64,000 nt of DNA from Streptomyces sp. NBC_00358. Its GTDB lineage: Bacteria; Actinomycetota; Actinomycetes; Streptomycetales; Streptomycetaceae. The DNA lies in assembly GCF_036099295.1 (NCBI RefSeq), contig NZ_CP107976.1, forward strand, positions 8,928,001-8,992,000, given 5' to 3'. The translations under genes and the position numbers were made by a program. The notes beneath the pieces were generated by a model. It saw only the letters and a program-made list of their open reading frames with translations. It made no database searches and was not told the DNA's origin. Each line of letters begins with the position of its first letter. Position 1 is the first letter of the stretch. This document shows positions 41,395 to 49,922 of this stretch, piece after piece.

Positions 41395-42219
41395 TCAGGC
41401 GCCGCCCCGCTCGCGGGGGATCTTCTGGCCGGCCTCGATCGCCACCGGCAGCCGGTTCTCGGCCGGTGGCAGTGGGCAGGTGGCCAGATCCGTGTAGGCG
41501 CACGGCAGGTTCGTCGCACGGTTGAAATCCAGCACGACCGTTCCGTCGGCGGCGGGCGCCTCGACGGTGAGCCCGCGATTGGCGGCGTAGGTGGTGACCC
41601 CGGAGGTCGTGTCCGTGAACAGCACCGTCAGAGCGCCCGGGGTGTGTCCGGGGAACGCGGTCAGGGACAGGGGGCGCCCGTCCAGTTGGAACTCGATCCG
41701 GCCCGGCGCGTCGTACACATGCTCCAGGCCCTCGACCGCCGCCCCCACCGTGGTCGGCCGCGGCTCGTCGAAGGCGACGTAGCGGCCCTTCAGGGCCCAG
41801 CGCGGGTGCGGCGCGTAGGCGGGCGTCCCGGTGAAGGCCGTGCGCAGCGGCGCGTCCGGGTGCCGGGGCCGCACGATGTCGTTCCCACCGCGCTTGGCCA
41901 CCTCGATGACGGCGTTACCCCAGGCCGCGTTGACGCCGCCGCGTTCGGGGAGCACTCCGAAGCGGTGTTCCCCGCGCACCGGGGTTCCCTCCACGACCAG
42001 TTCCTCACCGTCATCGAGGAGTACGGCGACCCCATCGGCGTCGGTCCACCAGGCGCCCGGAGCGTCCGGGAAGCGCTGCGGCCGTTCGTCGAGCCAGTGC
42101 AGGCCGGTGATCGCGAGGAACCCGTGCGGGTCGGCGAGCCGTTCCTCCTGCGCCCGGTGCCAGTTCAGCCAGTCCTGGGTGAAGGCCTGGAGGTCGGTCG
42201 TCGTGGCCTGAGTGGTCAT
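41395..42219 (-). CDS. DUF1684 domain-containing protein
   Basis: 274 residues from ATG 42219 with AAGGAG upstream. DWLNWHRAQEERLADPHGFL, AITGLHWLDE, RWALKGRYVAFDEPRP and the conserved end DFNRATNLPCAYTDLATCPL with PPAENRLPVAIEAGQK are diagnostic of DUF1684. Function unknown; the family is common in actinomycetes and Bacteroidetes. 78 bp after the LLM gene on the same strand, so likely co-transcribed. Confidence 0.85.
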   Translation of the reverse strand: MTTQATTTDLQAFTQDWLNWHRAQEERLADPHGFLAITGLHWLDERPQRFPDAPGAWWTDADGVAVLLDDGEELVVEGTPVRGEHRFGVLPERGGVNAAWGNAVIEVAKRGGNDIVRPRHPDAPLRTAFTGTPAYAPHPRWALKGRYVAFDEPRPTTVGAAVEGLEHVYDAPGRIEFQLDGRPLSLTAFPGHTPGALTVLFTDTTSGVTTYAANRGLTVEAPAADGTVVLDFNRATNLPCAYTDLATCPLPPAENRLPVAIEAGQKIPRERGGA

Positions 42220-42297
42220 CGGTACTCCTTCGTCTCGTGAGGTTCTTCTCCGCAACGGTGTGCGGGTCCTGCGTCGAGGTCCGCCGCCGGTGTTCCC

Positions 42298-43221
42298 TCA
42301 CCCGGCCAGTTCGCCGAGGAGCGCCCAGGTGCGGCGCCGGTCCGCCTCTCCGGCGATCTCCGTGCCCGAGAAGACCACTTCCGTCGCCCCGGCGTCCCGG
42401 TAGCGCCGTACCTCGGCCGCGACCGCCTTCTCGTCGCCGATCACGGCCACGTCGGACGCCCGTCGGCCGCCCGAGAGCTCGATGACCCGTGCGTAGGACG
42501 GGATCCGTTCGTAGAACGCGAGCTGTGCGGTCGCTTTCTCCCGTACGGAGGCGACGTCGTCCGTGACCACGCCGTGCACCAGGGCCACGATCCGGGGGGA
42601 GGGACGGCCCGCGGCGGTCGCCGCGGCGGTGAGGGCCGGAACGATGTGTTTCTCCAGGGCCCTCGGGCCCGCCAGATAGGGCAGGATCCCGTCCGCCAGT
42701 TCACCGCTGGCACGGAGGGCCTGCGGCCCCATCGCGGCGACCAGCAGCGGGACGCCGTTCTCCGCGCCCGGTACGCGTGCGGAGAGCGACGGGGTGGCGG
42801 TGAGCAGCTCACCGTGGAAGTCGGCCGTACCGGCCTCGGTCAACTGCCGCAGGGCGATGAGGAATTCACGCAGGCGGGCGATGGGCCGTTCGAAGGGGAG
42901 GCCGAAGCCGCCCTCGGTCAGGAGTTTGGTGCCCAGGGCCAGCCCGAGGTGGTAGCGGCCGTGCGTGGCCGCCTGGGCGGTCTGGGCCTGGCTGGACACG
43001 GTCAGAGGGTGCCGGCCGAAGACGGGGATCGCGGAGGTGCCCACATGGAGTCCGGGGACCTCACGTCCGACGATCGCCGCGAGCTGGGGTGAGTCCGCGC
43101 CGAAGGTCTGCCCGAACCAGGCCGACCGCAGGCCGGCCGCCGCGGCCTCGTGGGCCAGCCGCACGGAGGCGTCGACCTGGTTCAGCGCGCCGGATGCGTT
43201 GAGCGTCACTCCTACAGTCAT
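42298..43221 (-). CDS. LLM class flavin (F420)-dependent oxidoreductase
   Basis: 307 residues from ATG 43221. Luciferase-like fold: MTVGVTLNASGALNQVDASV, RSAWFGQTFGADSPQLAAIV, TSAIPVFGRHPLTVSSQAQT and RYHLGLALGTKLLTEGGFG. The sequence is closest to F420-dependent actinomycete members, since motifs of FMNH2-dependent monooxygenases of the NtaA group are missing. Substrate unknown. Possibly part of the sulfur locus or of the adjacent transporter operon by position only. Confidence 0.82.
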   Translation of the reverse strand: MTVGVTLNASGALNQVDASVRLAHEAAAAGLRSAWFGQTFGADSPQLAAIVGREVPGLHVGTSAIPVFGRHPLTVSSQAQTAQAATHGRYHLGLALGTKLLTEGGFGLPFERPIARLREFLIALRQLTEAGTADFHGELLTATPSLSARVPGAENGVPLLVAAMGPQALRASGELADGILPYLAGPRALEKHIVPALTAAATAAGRPSPRIVALVHGVVTDDVASVREKATAQLAFYERIPSYARVIELSGGRRASDVAVIGDEKAVAAEVRRYRDAGATEVVFSGTEIAGEADRRRTWALLGELAG

Positions 43222-43314
43222 GCCAGTGAGAACCAACGGCTCCCGACCCGTCATTCCGGTCGGCGTGTGACAGCTTCTTGTCATTCTTGTGTACCGGCAT
43301 GCCATGGCGGTCGC

Positions 43315-43434
43315 ATGGCCGCCGAGGTCGACGACGACCTCACCACCCGACTCGCCCGCCACGCGACCGACGTCCGCCTCAGCGAGACGGCCGGCTTCGC
43401 CTGCGAAGCGGTCCGCAAGCCGGCTCTCGCGTGA
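43315..43434 (+). CDS. Possible small ORF or gene remnant
   Basis: 39 codons: MAAEVDDDLTTRLARHATDV then RLSETAGFACEAVRKPALA. Codon bias is coding-like and the helix pattern is plausible, but there is no ribosome site and no recognised family. It may be the end of a decayed gene. Low confidence. Confidence 0.22.
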   Translation: MAAEVDDDLTTRLARHATDVRLSETAGFACEAVRKPALA

Positions 43435-43570
43435 CCGCCTCACCGCCCGAGGCGTGAGACAGGCCTCCGCACGCTCGCCCGCCGGGTGACGAGTCCGGTC
43501 AACGCGATTACGGCCGCCCTGCGTTGGCCGGCGTCCGGGTCCGCAATGTGAGACATCTGTCCGAAACTCA

Positions 43571-43600
43571 TTGACCGAGGGTGCGGACGTCTGCTCAACT
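43571..43600 (+). promoter_or_regulatory. Promoter of leader peptide 1 and the sulfur operon
   Basis: TTGACC (43571-43576), 18 nt, TCAACT (43595-43600), then 8 nt to the leader ATG. The same -35 (CATTGACCG) and the same 18-nt spacing occur before leader 2 at 51444-51473 on the other strand, which supports both. Confidence 0.5.
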
Positions 43601-43608
43601 CACGTTCC

Positions 43609-43686
43609 ATGACCCCGCGCGTGGATTTGACTCGGAGGCGCCACATCGACCTGGCGCACGTCTCCAGCGCGTTCTGTTGTCGTTGA
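43609..43686 (+). CDS. Cysteine-ending leader peptide of the tauD-ssu operon
   Basis: 25 codons found by reading the DNA: MTPRVDLT followed by RRRHIDLAHVSSAFCCR and TGA. It matches the putative leader peptides placed before sulfur and cysteine genes in Streptomyces, with an Arg-Arg-Arg-His-(I/V)-Asp core and tandem Cys codons (TGT TGT) just before the stop. It is homologous to the peptide at 51353-51436. The likely role is to stall ribosomes when Cys-tRNA is scarce and so control readthrough into tauD. Nearly 500 nt of structured leader follow. Confidence 0.75.
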   Translation: MTPRVDLTRRRHIDLAHVSSAFCCR

Positions 43687-43752
43687 TCACCAAGGTGTGT
43701 CGCTGATCCACCGAGTGGTCCTCGCCGTCGGCCGGTGCGCCCCCAAGGCGTA

Positions 43753-43800
43753 ACTCCCGCAGGCGGGAGTGAAACCGCCCCATCGGTTTCTCCCGAGGGA
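43753..43800 (+). promoter_or_regulatory. Tandem hairpins in the 5' leader of tauD
   Basis: ACTCCCGC-AG-GCGGGAGT (43753-43770) is followed immediately by GAAACCG-N6-CGGTTTC (43771-43790) and TCCC-GA-GGGA (43791-43800). Three adjacent stems between a Cys leader and its operon are candidate attenuator elements. The rest of 43687-44182 shows no gene. Confidence 0.5.
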
Positions 43801-44182
43801 CCGTGGTAACCGCCGCGTGACTGCCTTCTTCTCTCTGTCCTCTCTGCGTTCCCGCTCTCTGCCCGGGGAGAAGCGGGTGCCGCGCAGCGCGAGGGCGGCG
43901 AGGGGATGTGCCCTCGGCTGCGGGCCAGGGGCACCTCGTGCAAGTGGCGGGGGCCCGGCGGGACTTCAGCGAAACACCCCCGGCGGCGGGCGCCGACCGG
44001 TGCGGTGGCACGACCTCCACCACACCGTCCGGCCCTTGTCCGGTACCACCTCCTGCGCAGTCGTCGAGGCCCGGGCATCGCGACCGGACCAAGTACGGGC
44101 TGTGTAGCCGTTCATCGCCGCCGTCACCCGCTCCGACACCCAGCATCCGGCGACGCCCCAACTCCTCGAGAGGGACACCCTC

Positions 44183-45082
44183 ATGCCTCCGTCCATCCGC
44201 AAACTCACGGGCCGCATCGGCGCGGTCGTCGAGGGCGTCGACCTCACGGCACCCCCCGACCCTTCGACGATCACGACCCTGCGGCAGGCCCTCGACGAGC
44301 ACAAGGCGATCGTGTTCGACCAGGTTCGCCTCGACAACGCCGGTCAGGAACACGTGGCGGGGTGGTTCGGCGAACTCACCACCGCTCACCCGAACGTGCC
44401 CGCGACCGACGGCACCACGAACGTGCTCGCCGTCGACAGCGAGACGTCCAAGGCCAACGAGTGGCACACGGACGTCACCTTCGTGGTCAACCCGCCGCAG
44501 CTCACCACGCTCCGGTCCATCGTGACCCCGCCGTACGGCGGCGAGACGCTGATCGCCAACGCGGCCGCCGCCTACCGCGACCTGCCCGGACCGCTCCGCG
44601 CCCTCGCGGACTCACTGCGCGTCGTGCACACCAACCAGTACGACTACGCGCGCCCCTCGGGCGCGTCGGCGCTGCGCGAGGAGTACGACCGGGTCTTCGT
44701 CTCGACGCCGTACGAGACCGAGCACCCTCTCGTACGGGTGCATCCGCTGACGGGCGAACGCGGCCTGTTCATCGGCGGGTTCGCCAAGCGGATCGTCGGC
44801 CTGTCGGGAGTCGAGTCGGCCGATCTGCTGCGCATCCTCCAGTCGTACGTGACGCGCCCGGAGAACGTCCTGCGCTGGGCCTGGGCCCCCGACCAACTGC
44901 TGATCTTCGACAACAGGATCACCCAGCACTACGGGGTCGACAACTACGACGACCACCCGCGCCGCCTCAACCGTGTGACCGTCGCGGGAGACGTGCCCGT
45001 CGGTGTCGACGGCCGGCGCAGCGAGCAACTCGTCGGTGACGCCTCGCACTACAGCAAAGTGCTGGAGGTGGCGGCCCGATGA
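44183..45082 (+). CDS. TauD/TfdA family Fe(II)/2-oxoglutarate dioxygenase
   Basis: 299 residues. EWHTDVTF carries the HxD iron ligands and the distal ligand is in TQHYGVDNYDDHPRRLNRVT, with the 2-oxoglutarate-binding Arg nearby. TauD-type enzymes release sulfite from taurine or other sulfonates, or cleave sulfate esters (AtsK); the substrate is undetermined. It is the first structural gene behind leader 1 and overlaps the permease gene (ATGA). Confidence 0.85.
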   Translation: MPPSIRKLTGRIGAVVEGVDLTAPPDPSTITTLRQALDEHKAIVFDQVRLDNAGQEHVAGWFGELTTAHPNVPATDGTTNVLAVDSETSKANEWHTDVTFVVNPPQLTTLRSIVTPPYGGETLIANAAAAYRDLPGPLRALADSLRVVHTNQYDYARPSGASALREEYDRVFVSTPYETEHPLVRVHPLTGERGLFIGGFAKRIVGLSGVESADLLRILQSYVTRPENVLRWAWAPDQLLIFDNRITQHYGVDNYDDHPRRLNRVTVAGDVPVGVDGRRSEQLVGDASHYSKVLEVAAR

Positions 45083-45969
45083 CCGACATCAGCATCGAGA
45101 GGCCGGCCGTCGTGCCGGCGGCCCCCGGGACGACGAGCGCACCGCGACGCGAGGTCTTCCTGCCGCGCGACGCCCGCAGGCAGACCCCGCTCCGCGCACT
45201 GCGCGAGCGGCTGCGCTGGCCGCTGGGGATCTACACGACCCCCGTCGTGATCCTCGCCGCCTGGGAGATCCTCGCGAGGGCGGGCGGACTGAAGAAGACC
45301 TACGCTCCGGCACCGACGTCCATCGTCAAGTCCGCTGTCGAGCTGTGGCAACAGGGCGTCCTCGGACCGGACTTGGCCATCTCGCTGCAACGGGCCGGCA
45401 TCGGACTCGCGATCGGCCTGACCGTGGGTGTCGTCGCCGGCGTGCTCGGCGGCCTGCTGCGCAGCGGCGAGTATCTGTTCAACGGTGTCGTGCAGGTGCT
45501 GAACACCATCCCGCTCCTGGCGGTACTCCCGCTGATGATCGTGTGGTTCGGCATCGACGAGCTCACGAAGGTGCTCCTGATCTCGTTCGGCGCGGGCGTC
45601 CCCATGTATCTCAACCTGTTCGCCGCGATCAGGGGTGTCGACCAGCGGCTGATCGAGATGGCGCGGACGACGGGCGCCGGCACCTGGCGGCTGGTGACCC
45701 GCGTCCTGGTTCCCGGAGCCCTGCCCGGATTCCTGGTCGGACTCCGGTTCTCACTCGCGTACAGCGTCCTGGGCCTCGTCGCCGCCGAGACGGTCAACGC
45801 CGACAAGGGCCTCGGCTTCCTCATCACACAAGGGCAGACCTACCTCCAGACCAACCAGGTCTTCGTGGGGCTGGTCATCTATTCACTCCTCGGTCTGCTC
45901 GCCGACCAGTTCGTCCGAGCTCTGGAGCGGGTGCTGCTGCGGTGGCGCCCCAGTTATGAGGCAGCATGA
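45079..45969 (+). CDS. ABC transporter permease, SsuC/TauC type
   Basis: 296 residues, six membrane helices. A cytoplasmic N-terminus of about 40 residues is followed by WPLGIYTTPVVILAAWEILA, then the EAA motif in LIEMARTTGAGTWRLVTRVL. NTIPLLAVLPLMIVWFGIDE is typical of the nitrate/sulfonate/taurine permease family. It is translationally coupled on both sides. Confidence 0.88.
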   Translation: MTDISIERPAVVPAAPGTTSAPRREVFLPRDARRQTPLRALRERLRWPLGIYTTPVVILAAWEILARAGGLKKTYAPAPTSIVKSAVELWQQGVLGPDLAISLQRAGIGLAIGLTVGVVAGVLGGLLRSGEYLFNGVVQVLNTIPLLAVLPLMIVWFGIDELTKVLLISFGAGVPMYLNLFAAIRGVDQRLIEMARTTGAGTWRLVTRVLVPGALPGFLVGLRFSLAYSVLGLVAAETVNADKGLGFLITQGQTYLQTNQVFVGLVIYSLLGLLADQFVRALERVLLRWRPSYEAA

Positions 45970-46706
45970 GCACCACGGTTTCTCCGCGCGGTACACGGCC
46001 CCGCAGTCAGGCGGGCGCCGTCGTCGAGAGCGTCGTCCGCCGGTTCGGGGACCGGGTCGTCCTGGACCAACTGGACCTCACCATCGCCGACGAGGAACTG
46101 GTCGTCCTGCTGGGCCCCTCCGGCTGCGGCAAGAGCACCCTCCTCAGGCTGCTGGCCGGACTCGACCGGCCGGACGGCGGACGGGTGGAGGTCCCGGCGA
46201 GGCGGGCGATCGTGTTCCAGGCCGACCGTCTGCTGCCGTGGCAGCGGGTGCTGCGCAACGTCACCCTCGGCCTGCACGGACCCGACGCCGACCGGCGGGC
46301 CCTCGACGTGCTCGCCGAGGTCGGACTCGCGGGCCGTGAGAAGGCATGGCCCAAGGAGCTCTCCGGCGGCGAGGCCCAGCGGGTGTCACTGGCGCGGGCA
46401 CTGGTCTCCGAGCCCGAACTCGTGCTGCTCGACGAACCGTTCGCGGCGCTCGACGCGATCACTCGGCTGCGCATGCACGACCTCGTGCGGGCGCTGCGGA
46501 GCAAGCACCATGCGGCCATGCTGCTCGTCACCCACGACGTCGACGAGGCGATCGCGCTGGCCGACCGCGTGGTCGTCATGAGTGACGGACGCATCGGCAC
46601 CTCGCATCGTGTCGAGCTGTCGGCCGCGGACCGTGAGGCGAGCTTCGCGCGAGAGGAGCTCCGCTCCGCGCTCCTCCAGGACCTCGGACTGGCCAACCAG
46701 CACTGA
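45966..46706 (+). CDS. ABC transporter ATP-binding protein, SsuB/TauB type
   Basis: 246 residues. Walker A GPSGCGKSTLL, the Q-loop in VFQADRLLPWQRVL, signature ELSGGEAQRVSLARAL, Walker B ELVLLDEPFAALDAITRLRM and the switch VTHDVDEAIALADRVVVMSD are all present. The LLPW and DAITR phrases are typical of the nitrate/sulfonate/taurine family. Overlaps the permease stop by ATGA. Confidence 0.9.
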   Translation: MSTTVSPRGTRPRSQAGAVVESVVRRFGDRVVLDQLDLTIADEELVVLLGPSGCGKSTLLRLLAGLDRPDGGRVEVPARRAIVFQADRLLPWQRVLRNVTLGLHGPDADRRALDVLAEVGLAGREKAWPKELSGGEAQRVSLARALVSEPELVLLDEPFAALDAITRLRMHDLVRALRSKHHAAMLLVTHDVDEAIALADRVVVMSDGRIGTSHRVELSAADREASFAREELRSALLQDLGLANQH

Positions 46707-46724
46707 ATCCTCCCGCCGCACCGG

Positions 46725-46879
46725 CACGCCGACCGATCTCCCGGGACGCGCCGACCGATCTCCCGGCCACACCGACCCACGTCCCCAGCCACACCCGACC
46801 CACGTCCCCAGCCACACCCGAAGGACTTCCCCGGCCGCACCCGACGACTTTCCCGGCCGCACCCACAGACTTCGCCCGC
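46725..46879. repeat. Seven imperfect tandem repeats of about 22 bp
   Basis: Units begin near 46725, 46747, 46768, 46790, 46813, 46836 and 46858 and follow the pattern C(A/G)C(A/G)CCCGACC-N-ACxTCCCCxGC; two successive copies share CACCCGACCCACGTCCCCAG. They fill the 200-bp spacer between the ATPase and binding-protein genes of one operon. There are no spacers of CRISPR type. Confidence 0.65.
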
Positions 46880-46906
46880 CCCAGCACAGAAAGCACGTGA
46901 GAACCC

Positions 46907-47959
46907 ATGTCCCGAAGCACCTCGCGCATCGTCGCCTCCGTCGGCCTGCTCGCCCTGGCGAGCACCCTCGTCGCCTGCGCGTCGACGTCGGAAGCCGCCG
47001 CGCCCCTGAGCCGCTCCAGCGGATCGGGCGCCGGCAGCCACCCCGAGTGGAAGAAGTACACCTTCACGATCGGCGACAACGGAGGTGACGGCAGCCAGGA
47101 GCTGGCCAAGATCACCGGGGTGTTCGACAACGCGCCCTACAAGGTGAAGTTCGCCCGCTTCACCTACGGGCCGCCGCTCGTACAGGCGGCCGCGTCGGGT
47201 GACATCGACCTGGGCAGTGTCGGCGACGTGCCGCCGATAACGGGCGCCGCGAAGGAGTACGGCTTCAAGGTCGTCGCCGTCAACCGTTCCCTCAGGCCCA
47301 CCCAGGCCAACGAGAACATCATCGTGCCGAAGGGCTCGACGCTGAAGACGCTCGCGGACCTCAAGGGCAAGAAGATCGCCGTGCCGCAGGGCAGTTCGGC
47401 CCACGGTCTGGCACTCAACGCCCTCAAGAGCGTGGGTCTCACCCCCAAGGACGTGAAGCTGGCCTTCCTCGATCCGGCGGCCGGTGCCACGGCGTTCAAC
47501 ACCGGCAAGGTGGACGCCTGGTCCATCTGGAACCCGCAGTCGGCGATCGCGGTCAAGAACGGCGCGCGCATCCTGGCGAAGGGTCTCCCGCCGATCGACC
47601 AGACGAGCAGCTACTACGTCGCGAGCGAGAGTTCGCTGAACGACAGGACGAAGCGGGCGGCTCTCACCGATGTCCTGCGGCGGCTCGCCCACGAGTTCGC
47701 GTGGGCGATCAAGCACGAGGACAAGTACGCGCAGGCGATCTCCAAGGAGGAGGGCATCCCCCTGGACGACGCCAAGGTGTCCCTGAAGGCCTTCGAGACC
47801 CGGGTGACCCCGGTGGCGAAGGCGGACATCGCGGCGGAGCAGAAGCTCGCCGACGCCTTCCTGGAGGCGGGACAGATCACCAAGAAGGTCGACGTCTCGT
47901 CGATCACCGACAACCTCCTGCCGACCGGATACGACAGCTCGAAGCTGTCGGTCGGCTGA
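46907..47959 (+). CDS. ABC substrate-binding lipoprotein, SsuA/NrtA type
   Basis: 350 residues. The signal ends LLALASTLVACASTSE, a good lipobox (LVAC). TFTIGDNGGDGSQELAKITG, VKFARFTYGPPLVQAAASGD and DIDLGSVGDVPPITGAAKEY then KKIAVPQGSSAHGLALNALK fit the aliphatic-sulfonate-binding family (SsuA). The ligand is a sulfonate by context. It is separated from ssuB by the tandem repeats. Confidence 0.86.
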   Translation: MSRSTSRIVASVGLLALASTLVACASTSEAAAPLSRSSGSGAGSHPEWKKYTFTIGDNGGDGSQELAKITGVFDNAPYKVKFARFTYGPPLVQAAASGDIDLGSVGDVPPITGAAKEYGFKVVAVNRSLRPTQANENIIVPKGSTLKTLADLKGKKIAVPQGSSAHGLALNALKSVGLTPKDVKLAFLDPAAGATAFNTGKVDAWSIWNPQSAIAVKNGARILAKGLPPIDQTSSYYVASESSLNDRTKRAALTDVLRRLAHEFAWAIKHEDKYAQAISKEEGIPLDDAKVSLKAFETRVTPVAKADIAAEQKLADAFLEAGQITKKVDVSSITDNLLPTGYDSSKLSVG

Positions 47960-47992
47960 TCAAGCGCACCACGAACGGACTGGAGAACAGTT

Positions 47993-49339
47993 GTGAGCGA
48001 CCAGAGAAGGCGCCGGCTGCACCTCAACGCCTTCCTCATGGAGGCAGGACACCACGAGGCGGCCTGGCGGCTCCCGCACAGCAACCCGCGAGCCGACTTC
48101 GACCTGCGGCACTGGATCGAACTGGCTCAACTGGCGGAGAGCGCCAAGTTCGACTCGCTGTTCCTCGCGGACGGCCCGGCGATCACCGGCACGGGCGAGT
48201 TCCGCCCGCCGGGCCAGCTCGAACCGCTCACCCTGCTGACCGCGCTGTCGCAGGCGACCAGCAGGATCGGACTCATCGCGACCGTGTCGTCGACGTACAA
48301 CGAGCCGTACAACCTCGCCCGTCGCCTGGCGTCGGTCGACCACGTCAGCGGCGGCCGGGCCGGCTGGAACATCGTCACCTCCGCGGGCGCCGACGAGGCG
48401 GCCAACTTCGGCCTCGTCGACCGTCCCGGCCACGCCGAGCGGTACGCCCGGGCCGACGAGTTCCTGCACATCGCCAAGGCCCTGTGGGACAGTTGGGAGT
48501 CCGAGGCCGTCGTCGCCGACAGGGCCTCGGGGCGCTACGCCGACCCTGCCCGGCTCCACCGGCTCGACCACCGGGGCAAGTACTTCTCGGTGGCCGGCCC
48601 GCTCAACGTCGAGCGTCCGCCCCAGGGCCACCCCCTGCTCGTGCAGGCGGGCTCCTCCGAGGACGGCAAGGACTTCGCGGCACATCACGCCGAGGCGATC
48701 TTCACCGCCCACCGGACGTACGAGCGCGCGGCTGGCTTCTACGCCGACATCAAGGCCAGGACCAGGGCCGCGGGGCGTGACCCGGACGGCGTGATCGTGC
48801 TGCCGGGAATCGTCCCGTACATCGGGTCGACCGAGGGGGAGGCCCGAGCACTGGCGAAGCGGTTCGACGACCTGCGCGTCGCGGAGTACGGACTGCGTCA
48901 GCTCGCCGCGGTCTTCGAGACCGAGCCGTCGGCGTTCGAACTCGACGCGCCGCTGCCGGACTTCGTCCTCGCGAGACCGAAGCTGGAGGGCTCGCAGAGC
49001 CGCTCCGACCTGATCATCGAACTCGCCGTACGCGAGAAGCTGACAGTCCGTGAGGTCATCTCGCGGCTCGGCGGCGGACGAGGTCACTTCGAGTTCATCG
49101 GCACGCCCGAGCAGGTGGCGGACACGATCGTCACCTGGTTCGAGGGCGGTGCCGCGGACGGGTTCAACATCATGGCACCGGCCCTGCCGTCCGGTCTGGA
49201 AGCCTTCATCGAGCACGTCCTGCCGATCCTGCGCGACAAGGGCCTGTTCCGGGAGGAGTACGAAGGGAGCACCCTTCGCGAGCACTACGGGCTGCCGGTG
49301 CCGGTCAGTCGGCACCACTCGGAAGAGATCGCTCTCTGA
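47993..49339 (+). CDS. LLM class flavin monooxygenase, NtaA/SnaA/DszA type
   Basis: 448 residues from GTG 47993. LHLNAFLMEAGHHEAAWRLP, HWIELAQLAESAKFDSLFLA, LAADGPAITG-like loop, and RRLASVDHVSGGRAGWNIVT are hallmark motifs of the FMNH2-dependent NtaA/DszA group (VSGGRxGWNxVT). Members oxidise aminopolycarboxylates or dibenzothiophene sulfone and need a separate flavin reductase, which is not seen here. Probably releases sulfur from an organosulfur substrate. Confidence 0.86.
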   Translation: MSDQRRRRLHLNAFLMEAGHHEAAWRLPHSNPRADFDLRHWIELAQLAESAKFDSLFLADGPAITGTGEFRPPGQLEPLTLLTALSQATSRIGLIATVSSTYNEPYNLARRLASVDHVSGGRAGWNIVTSAGADEAANFGLVDRPGHAERYARADEFLHIAKALWDSWESEAVVADRASGRYADPARLHRLDHRGKYFSVAGPLNVERPPQGHPLLVQAGSSEDGKDFAAHHAEAIFTAHRTYERAAGFYADIKARTRAAGRDPDGVIVLPGIVPYIGSTEGEARALAKRFDDLRVAEYGLRQLAAVFETEPSAFELDAPLPDFVLARPKLEGSQSRSDLIIELAVREKLTVREVISRLGGGRGHFEFIGTPEQVADTIVTWFEGGAADGFNIMAPALPSGLEAFIEHVLPILRDKGLFREEYEGSTLREHYGLPVPVSRHHSEEIAL

Positions 49340-49361
49340 GGCGGCCTGGCGACACGTGGTG

Positions 49362-49820
49362 TCAGGGGTTCGCCCAGGCGCCCGGGGTATCGGTCAACGC
49401 CGATACCCCGGGGGGCAGTTGAGCCGAAGCGACGTCGGCGAGCGAAACGCCCTCAAGGATCTCGCGCACGTTGGACCGCAGCGCGATCCACAGCGGCAGC
49501 AGGGACTGCGCCGGGCCGGTGTAGGAAAGATCCGGGGGACGGACCCCGCGCACCGAGACGAGGGGTCCGTCCACGGTGCGGATGACGTCGGCGATGCTGA
49601 TGGACGCGGCGGGCCTGGCCAGCCGGTAGCCGCCGTTGCCGCCGCGCTGACTCAGCACGAGACCGCCCCGGCGCATGTCGTTCAGGATGCCTTCGAGGAA
49701 TTTGTGCGGAATGTCCTGCGCGTCGGCGATCGCCTCGGCCTTCAAAGGCCCGTCGTCCCGTGACGCGGCGAGCTGTAGCGCGGCACGTACCGCGTAGTCC
49801 GCCCTGGCTGAGATCCGCAT
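49362..49820 (-). CDS. Rrf2 family transcriptional regulator, cysteine-free
   Basis: 152 residues. The winged helix is clear: MRISARADYAVRAALQLAAS, AEAIADAQDIPHKFLEGILN, GLVLSQRGGNGGYRLARPA. No cysteine is present, so it cannot ligate the iron-sulfur cluster of IscR/NsrR; this fits CymR-like regulators that respond to cysteine metabolism. GATAAT lies 6 nt before the ATG, so its transcript is probably leaderless. It sits inside the sulfur locus, which it likely represses. Confidence 0.85.
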   Translation of the reverse strand: MRISARADYAVRAALQLAASRDDGPLKAEAIADAQDIPHKFLEGILNDMRRGGLVLSQRGGNGGYRLARPAASISIADVIRTVDGPLVSVRGVRPPDLSYTGPAQSLLPLWIALRSNVREILEGVSLADVASAQLPPGVSALTDTPGAWANP

Positions 49821-49922
49821 GTGCGCATTATCCCGTACGTCGTTCGGTCGGTCTTCCTCGCGGGCGGGCCCTCGGGCAGGAGGACGGGCCCCTGCCCGAC
49901 GGCCCGGCAGTCCGCCATTCGG

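Noticed and set aside
46725..46879. CRISPR-like array
   Set aside because: Units follow each other without unique spacers, are imperfect, and no cas genes are present.
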